From the NCBI GenBank assembly GCA_029975915.1, contig JARKOC010000280.1:1-8450 (forward strand): a DNA stretch of 8,450 nt, read 5' to 3'. The notes beneath the pieces are model-generated. The model had not been told where the DNA came from. It searched no databases and saw nothing but the letters and a program-made list of their open reading frames with translations. A program made the translations under genes and the position numbers. Of this stretch, positions 6,101-8,450 are shown one piece after another. How positions within the stretch are numbered: the stretch's first letter is position 1; every line of letters starts with the position of its first letter. Source of the DNA: Bryobacteraceae bacterium. Lineage in GTDB: Bacteria; Acidobacteriota; Terriglobia; Bryobacterales; Bryobacteraceae.

Positions 6101-6901
6101 AAGGGGAGTACCCGTGAGCCGGGAGCGCAGCGTGCCGCCGCCGAAATACGGCATGATCACGTAGAGCTGCCCGCCGCGATCCTCATAGTCGTACACCGGG
6201 ACGATGTGGGCGTGGTCGATCCGCGCCATGTTGCCAATCTCGCGCTTGAAGCGCTCGACGCGAACCGGGTCCTCGCTGATGCCGGCTTTCAACACCTTGA
6301 TCGCCACGGGGCGCGAGGTTCCGTCCGGCAGGCGCTGATCCGCCAGCCAGACCTGGCCATTCCCACCCGTGCCCAGAAGTTCGCGGAGGGTGTAGTTATC
6401 GAAGCTCGCCCCCGGCTCCCAGGTGATCGTGTCCGCGGCCCTCATCGCCGCCTTGATGTTCGCCAGAGCCGCCGTGACCTGCGCCTTGAGGTTGTCCGGC
6501 GTGGAAAAGAACCCGACCTGGTTCGCCTTGACCTTTGTCTTGAAGCGCTTCAGGTCAGCTTCGGCGTCGAGTTCCATCTTGTCCTTGGGCCAGGGATGGT
6601 CATCCCTCATGATGAAGCACAGCCGGGGAATACCCTCCGCCCAGTCGTACTCCATCTCCGTGATACTCGGCCCCGCAGGGTCCGGCCGCCAGCCGTAGCG
6701 ATGGGCGTAGATGCCGAGATAGATGTCGGCCTTCTCAACCCAGTTCTTGCACAAGGCGACCGGGTTCTCGCCGCTCACAGGCCAGGTTTCCATGCCACTG
6801 GGGAAGAAGCCCAGACTCAGGATCGCATCCCTGACGGCGCTGCGGTATTCGGGCAGGTCGATGCTGGTGCTGCTGATGAAGACGTTCCAGTGCGGCTGCA
6901 T
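3146..6901 (-). CDS. DUF4062 - Ser/Thr kinase - NACHT ATPase - FGE-like lectin-fold protein
   Basis: 1251 residues; ATG at 6901 with GAGG four bases upstream. DUF4062 spans about 3-150 (VFISSTSIDLPEYR start). A complete Hanks kinase spans about 170-430: GTGGNGQV at 177-184, VAIK with Lys202, Glu221, HRDVKPEN at 295-302, DFG at 316-318, APEQ at 343-346. A NACHT-type STAND ATPase follows, with Walker A GEPGSGKT at 530-537, Walker B LLCDALNE at 601-608, VVSCR at 630-634 and the FAHQLLQEYFAA motif at 848-859. From about 992 to 1250 is an FGE/SUMF1 domain: LPNEAEWEKAARG, YPWGDE, CGNVWEW, VVRGGSW and GFRVA. The active-site cysteines of true FGE, expected just after RGGSW, are absent, so it is likely a binding fold. 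Probably a cytosolic sensor/signalling protein of the NLR-like conflict type; defence against phage is inferred. GC falls to about 52% in the FGE part. Confidence 0.92.
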   Translation of the reverse strand: MQPHWNVFISSTSIDLPEYRSAVRDAILSLGFFPSGMETWPVSGENPVALCKNWVEKADIYLGIYAHRYGWRPDPAGPSITEMEYDWAEGIPRLCFIMRDDHPWPKDKMELDAEADLKRFKTKVKANQVGFFSTPDNLKAQVTAALANIKAAMRAADTITWEPGASFDNYTLRELLGTGGNGQVWLADQRLPDGTSRPVAIKVLKAGISEDPVRVERFKREIGNMARIDHAHIVPVYDYEDRGGQLYVIMPYFGGGTLRSRLTGTPLPEETALGWLEQIGAALDYVHDRHHELIHRDVKPENILIGADGETLHLADFGLVFSAGGDERLTDDGKPVGTGRYMAPEQWQGKPLSRRTDLYALGILAYELLTGHLPFQHKNDLELGNAHCCADLPADRHLADEVLRILSKAAAKDPADRYPTARAFLSDLRNWRIDPANIEPRIQDYLKWVTDELYDELRAHFVELAGDQTLRRLAPPGTAHPLWEDADDLFARASAAINADHVSPKDESNPAFVENVRDRLLTLDRAMLIGEPGSGKTWMLQRLQADYARAWLKGSGGRRLIPVLVRLNKYTGGTFTNFVKAALDTLDTYHDQLLREKRLVLLCDALNEMPRGNGQLHELVEYLKHAPYFVVSCRVRDYSEDDLTDLKPLEQVLLRDLELPAIRELVHKRLPDGMGASLWQRMGGTEALFIFWEKVQVANESERFWDAKTKWGRLSKSLYPPDDWYAMHSGARLIPLARNPYMSDLLCRTCEASAGTLPDSRAELFGQFIEQMLSREARTAARRGDPFLEPNAIQAALVALARALQAAKRTVISAADALKAVERPDAAALLRAATDANILSAQGDELRFAHQLLQEYFAAKILLEKMAADEAEHSHRRVAELFDSAWWDAGVWRETLVILGEFLGGARGANQAARWLAGISPETALDVIERNGAGLTLDDVELETRQALVAGATSCTTEPDPRGRAAAYRVLGRLEADDRKGVSVDEDNYLPDIDWVPVEAGQFLIGNEKLLVVLPYTYWIARYPVTYAQYMAFAEGPEGGYTTDDYWTADGLKWREEKHQLQSFWYDREWRSLNHPVVRVTWHEAVAFCRWLTEKLRSSGQSPLPTEWEVGLPNEAEWEKAARGSDGRVYPWGDEYISGYANLNETYGEAGPYYLHRTTPVGMYPLGKSPYGVMDLCGNVWEWCATKSGWKYEDGLGAMDNSLEGYDVRVVRGGSWNSFPRVARSAARSSNLPGLRHDSQGFRVACRLPFP
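3173..3268 (-). other. Candidate DGR-type variable region in the FGE-like domain
   Basis: Codons 1212-1243, from RGGSW to GFR. In DGR targets with this fold, the variable repeat occupies exactly this stretch and the template codes it as AAY-rich codons between fixed W, P, R, RSA, R, P, R and GFR anchors. All anchors are present here (W1216, P1220, RSA 1224-1226, R1228, P1233, R1236, GFR 1241-1243). Of the 17 positions between anchors, 14 use NNY codons (for example AGC, TTC, GTC, GCC, CTC, GGT, CAC, GAT), as adenine mutagenesis of AAY codons would leave. No template repeat or reverse transcriptase is in the window. Ordinary FGE-family conservation plus C-ending codon preference could give a similar picture. 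Confidence 0.4.
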
Positions 6902-6957
6902 GCGTCCTCACAGGGTGACGGGGATGAATTGTCGGATCAGTTCGCGGCTCTGGATGT

Positions 6958-6963
6958 ATTATA
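6958..6963 (-). promoter_or_regulatory. -10 box candidate for the kinase/NACHT gene
   Basis: The minus strand reads TATAAT (plus-strand ATTATA), 57 bases upstream of the ATG at 6901. The best -35 at 17 bases is TTCCTC, a poor match, so an activator or a different sigma factor may be needed. Confidence 0.35.
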
Positions 6964-7053
6964 AGACACCTGCAACTAATGAGGAAGCACGGGGCGAAAT
7001 CGAGGGTAAGTTCCAATTCCGCCTATAAATCAGAACGCTACTCAGCACGTCTG

Positions 7054-7062
7054 TGCTATACT
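7054..7062 (+). promoter_or_regulatory. Extended -10 promoter candidate for the integrase
   Basis: TGCTATACT matches the extended -10 form TGnTATAAT with one mismatch. No good -35 is visible, which extended -10 promoters tolerate. Transcription would start near 7069, just before the hairpin at 7075-7103. A second TATAAA at 7024-7029 is a weaker alternative. Confidence 0.35.
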
Positions 7063-7074
7063 CAAAGTGGGCAA

Positions 7075-7103
7075 CAGAGAGGCGGTGCGAGGCCGCCTCT
7101 CTG
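7075..7103 (+). repeat. 11-bp perfect hairpin in the integrase leader
   Basis: CAGAGAGGCGG at 7075-7085 pairs perfectly with CCGCCTCTCTG at 7093-7103 around a 7-base loop. It would form within the first 35 bases of the predicted integrase mRNA, 19 bases before the ATG at 7123. There is no T-run after it, so mRNA stability or translation control is more likely than termination. Confidence 0.6.
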
Positions 7104-7122
7104 GATTCCAGGTCGAAGTTGC

Positions 7123-8172
7123 ATGGGGAGTTGGGGGTGTGCAGTGTCCGATTCAGATGTCGTTCTGTACAGAACCGTGTCCGCTGCCGAGGTAGCCGTC
7201 GCTGCCGACACCGCCGCCTCCCGCCGCGTCTTCACCGACTATGCCGCCCGCCGTGCGCCCCACACTCGCCGTCGCCAGCACACCGACCTGGCTGCCTTCG
7301 CCACCTTCCTTGAGACCGTCGGCATCCGCATCTCGGCTAGCGCCCTCCAGTCCAACCCCGAAGCCTGGCGCTCCCTCACCTGGGGCCTGGTCGAAGGCTT
7401 CACCCGCTGGTCGCTCCTGCAGGGCTACGCCGTCTCCACGGTCAATGTCCGGCTGAGCACGATCAAGCGTTACGCCTCCCTGGCCTCCAAGGCCGGCGTG
7501 CTCGACGAGACCGCCACCGCCCTGATCCGCCAGGTCCAGTCCTACTCTCACCGCGAGAGCCTGCGCATCGACGAGCAGCGCGAGGCGGAGGAGCTGCCGA
7601 CCCGGCTGGGTGAGAAGAAAGCCGCCCCGGTGCGCATCACCCCGGAGCTGGCCCAGGCCCTGAAGCAGCAGCCGGACACACCCCAGGGCCGACGGGATGC
7701 CCTGCTCATGGCGCTGCTGCTCGATCATGGGCTGCGCGTCGGCGAGGTGGCGCGGCTCCAGGTGGGGGATGTCGACCTGGACAACGGCCTGCTGCGCTTC
7801 TACCGTCCCAAGGTCGACCGCGTCCAGACGCATGTGTTGAGTCCGGATGCGCTGGCGGCGGTACAGGCATGGTTCGAGCATGGCGATGCGCCGGAGTCCG
7901 GGCCGCTGCTGCGGGCCAGCTTGCGGACGGGGGAGCTGACCACGCCGGGAATCAGCGAGCGGGCCATCACCGGGCGGGTGCGGGTGTTGGGGGAGGTGCT
8001 GGGTATCGAGGGGCTGAGCGCCCACGACTGCCGGCACTACTGGGCCACGGCGGCCGCCCGACAGGGGGTGGATGCCTTCCGGCTGCAGGAGGCGGGTGGC
8101 TGGAAGTCGCTGGCCATGCCTCGGCGCTACATCGAGGCGGCCGAGGTGGCCAATCAGGGCTGGCGGTGGTAG
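7123..8172 (+). CDS. Tyrosine recombinase / phage-type integrase (XerC/D-like)
   Basis: 349 residues from ATG 7123; GTG 7144 (342 residues) and an ATG at 6979 are alternatives. The 6979 start would run through the promoter and hairpin and is not favoured; neither 7123 nor 7144 has a strong Shine-Dalgarno sequence. Numbered from 7123, an N-terminal SAM-like core-binding domain covers about 30-145 (RRQHTDLAAFATFLE; VNVRLSTIKRYASLA). The catalytic domain follows about 175-349: Arg205 in HGLRVGEVARL, Lys230 in YRPKVDR, His301-x-x-Arg304 in SAHDCRHYWAT, Trp327 in GGWKSL, and nucleophile Tyr336 in RRYIE. All active-site positions are filled; Trp replaces the common His, as in several other integrases. 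Such enzymes cut and rejoin DNA through a 3'-phosphotyrosine to integrate or excise elements. A 14-bp palindrome lies inside codons 14-18. GC-rich, unlike the helicase gene. Confidence 0.9.
   Translation: MGSWGCAVSDSDVVLYRTVSAAEVAVAADTAASRRVFTDYAARRAPHTRRRQHTDLAAFATFLETVGIRISASALQSNPEAWRSLTWGLVEGFTRWSLLQGYAVSTVNVRLSTIKRYASLASKAGVLDETATALIRQVQSYSHRESLRIDEQREAEELPTRLGEKKAAPVRITPELAQALKQQPDTPQGRRDALLMALLLDHGLRVGEVARLQVGDVDLDNGLLRFYRPKVDRVQTHVLSPDALAAVQAWFEHGDAPESGPLLRASLRTGELTTPGISERAITGRVRVLGEVLGIEGLSAHDCRHYWATAAARQGVDAFRLQEAGGWKSLAMPRRYIEAAEVANQGWRW
7162..7175. promoter_or_regulatory. 14-bp palindrome copy 6, inside the integrase 5' coding end
   Basis: GTTCTGTACAGAAC, the most symmetrical copy (perfect over all 14 bases). 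In the integrase frame it contributes part of DVVLYRT. If translation began at the in-frame GTG 7177 the palindrome would lie just upstream of the start, but that start has no ribosome-binding site. Confidence 0.55.
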
Positions 8173-8253
8173 AGCAGTCCCGCAGCGAGAGCAGACCAAC
8201 CACTGAGGGCAAGGGTGCGCATCGATCCCTATGGTCTAGAGACTCGCGCGCTC

Positions 8254-8273
8254 TGTGCAGTGTGCACTGCACA
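8254..8273. repeat. 9-bp-arm inverted repeat between convergent genes
   Basis: TGTGCAGTG-TG-CACTGCACA, perfect arms around two bases. It is 81 bases after the integrase stop and 25 bases beyond the stop of the gene entering from the right. Related GTGCAC words continue to 8284. It could end transcription from both sides, though there is no T-run, or belong to a recombination site near the integrase. Confidence 0.5.
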
Positions 8274-8285
8274 CCCAGTGCACAC

Positions 8286-8298
8286 CCTCGCAGCGAGG
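8286..8298. repeat. Short hairpin directly after the right-edge gene's stop codon
   Basis: CCTCG-CAG-CGAGG. On the minus strand it begins immediately after the TAA at 8301-8299, so with the inverted repeat at 8254-8273 it makes two stems in tandem at the 3' end of that transcript. Confidence 0.4.
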
Positions 8299-8450
8299 TT
8301 ACCCATCGACTTGCAGACCGTGGATGACTGGCACGTACCCGGCTGCCAGGGCGTTCACGATGGACCTCGGCGTCAGGACGACCACCAATCCACTGGTTAG
8401 CCTGCGGATCGGGTTGACGTACCCACCTGGTGACCACTCGCACAGCTCGT
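8299..8450 (-). CDS. Unrecognised protein, C-terminal 49 residues (enters from right edge)
   Basis: On the minus strand a frame open from the window edge (last full codon at 8448-8446) ends with TAA at 8301-8299. It has no start inside the window. The 49 residues include ELCEWSPGGYVNPIRR near the edge and VVVLTPRSIVNALAAGYVPV further on, then stop after HGLQVDG. The residue mix (hydrophobic strand, then a small-residue helix) and the G/C-rich third codon positions look like real coding sequence; the other two minus-strand frames hit a stop early or give an Arg-rich string. It is convergent with the integrase gene. I do not recognise the family. Confidence 0.45.
   Translation of the reverse strand, partial: ELCEWSPGGYVNPIRRLTSGLVVVLTPRSIVNALAAGYVPVIHGLQVDG

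Noticed and set aside
5399..6964. 521-codon plus-strand frame antisense to the kinase/DUF4062 coding region
   Set aside because: A shadow ORF caused by GC-rich codons on the opposite strand; Arg/Val/Asp-rich with no motifs, while the minus strand carries unmistakable kinase motifs.
7153..8199. 348-codon minus-strand frame antisense to the integrase
   Set aside because: Low-complexity Gly/Arg/Leu/Gln string opposite a gene with a complete tyrosine recombinase active site.
8380..8440. tRNA-like T-arm near GGGTTGACGTACCC as an integrase attachment site
   Set aside because: The loop lacks the TTCRA pattern and no acceptor, D or anticodon arm can be placed around it; the same bases fit a minus-strand coding frame.

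Overview
The window looks like an accessory (mobile-element) region of a GC-rich bacterium. A member of the Chloroflexota (filamentous, multicellular lineages) is the best guess. The reason is the very large DUF4062 - Hanks kinase - NACHT - formylglycine-generating-enzyme-like (FGE) protein, an architecture I associate with that phylum. This is an inference from gene content only: there is no rRNA or tRNA to confirm it. Base composition is mosaic. The helicase gene and the C-terminal FGE module of the large protein are near 50% GC, while the kinase/NACHT part and the integrase are clearly richer (one sampled kinase line is about 73%).

Layout from left to right. (1) 1-138, minus strand: the first 46 codons of a probable calcineurin-like metallophosphoesterase, running off the left edge. 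(2) 139-763: non-coding DNA with a degenerate tandem repeat (period about 132 bp) whose units each begin with a 14-bp palindrome of consensus RTTCTGTACAGAAY. (3) 667-1108: a promoter-like sequence, a possible 27-codon leader ORF with a strong Shine-Dalgarno sequence, then a perfect 16-bp palindrome and a small hairpin. (4) 1109-2764, plus strand: a phage/plasmid D5/P4-type superfamily 3 helicase without a recognisable primase domain. (5) 2765-3145: non-coding DNA with a long imperfect stem-loop, another copy of the 14-bp palindrome and a GC-rich inverted repeat. (6) 3146-6901, minus strand: the 1251-residue four-module protein. (7) 6902-7122: a divergent promoter region with an 11-bp leader hairpin on the integrase side. 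(8) 7123-8172, plus strand: a tyrosine recombinase with a complete R-K-HxxR-W-Y active site. (9) 8173-8298: inverted repeats between convergent genes. (10) 8299-8450, minus strand: the C-terminal end of an unrecognised protein entering from the right edge.

How the parts may work together: the integrase and SF3 helicase are the mobility/replication genes of an integrative element, and the same 14-bp palindrome lies beside the helicase, the integrase and the left-edge phosphoesterase. That suggests shared control or shared DNA structure. The 1251-residue protein is the likely cargo: a conflict/defence protein of the STAND (NLR-like) type. Its C-terminal lectin-fold tip has the sequence pattern and codon pattern of a diversity-generating-retroelement (DGR) variable region. 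No reverse transcriptase or template repeat is inside the window, so this last point is a testable hypothesis, not a demonstrated system.
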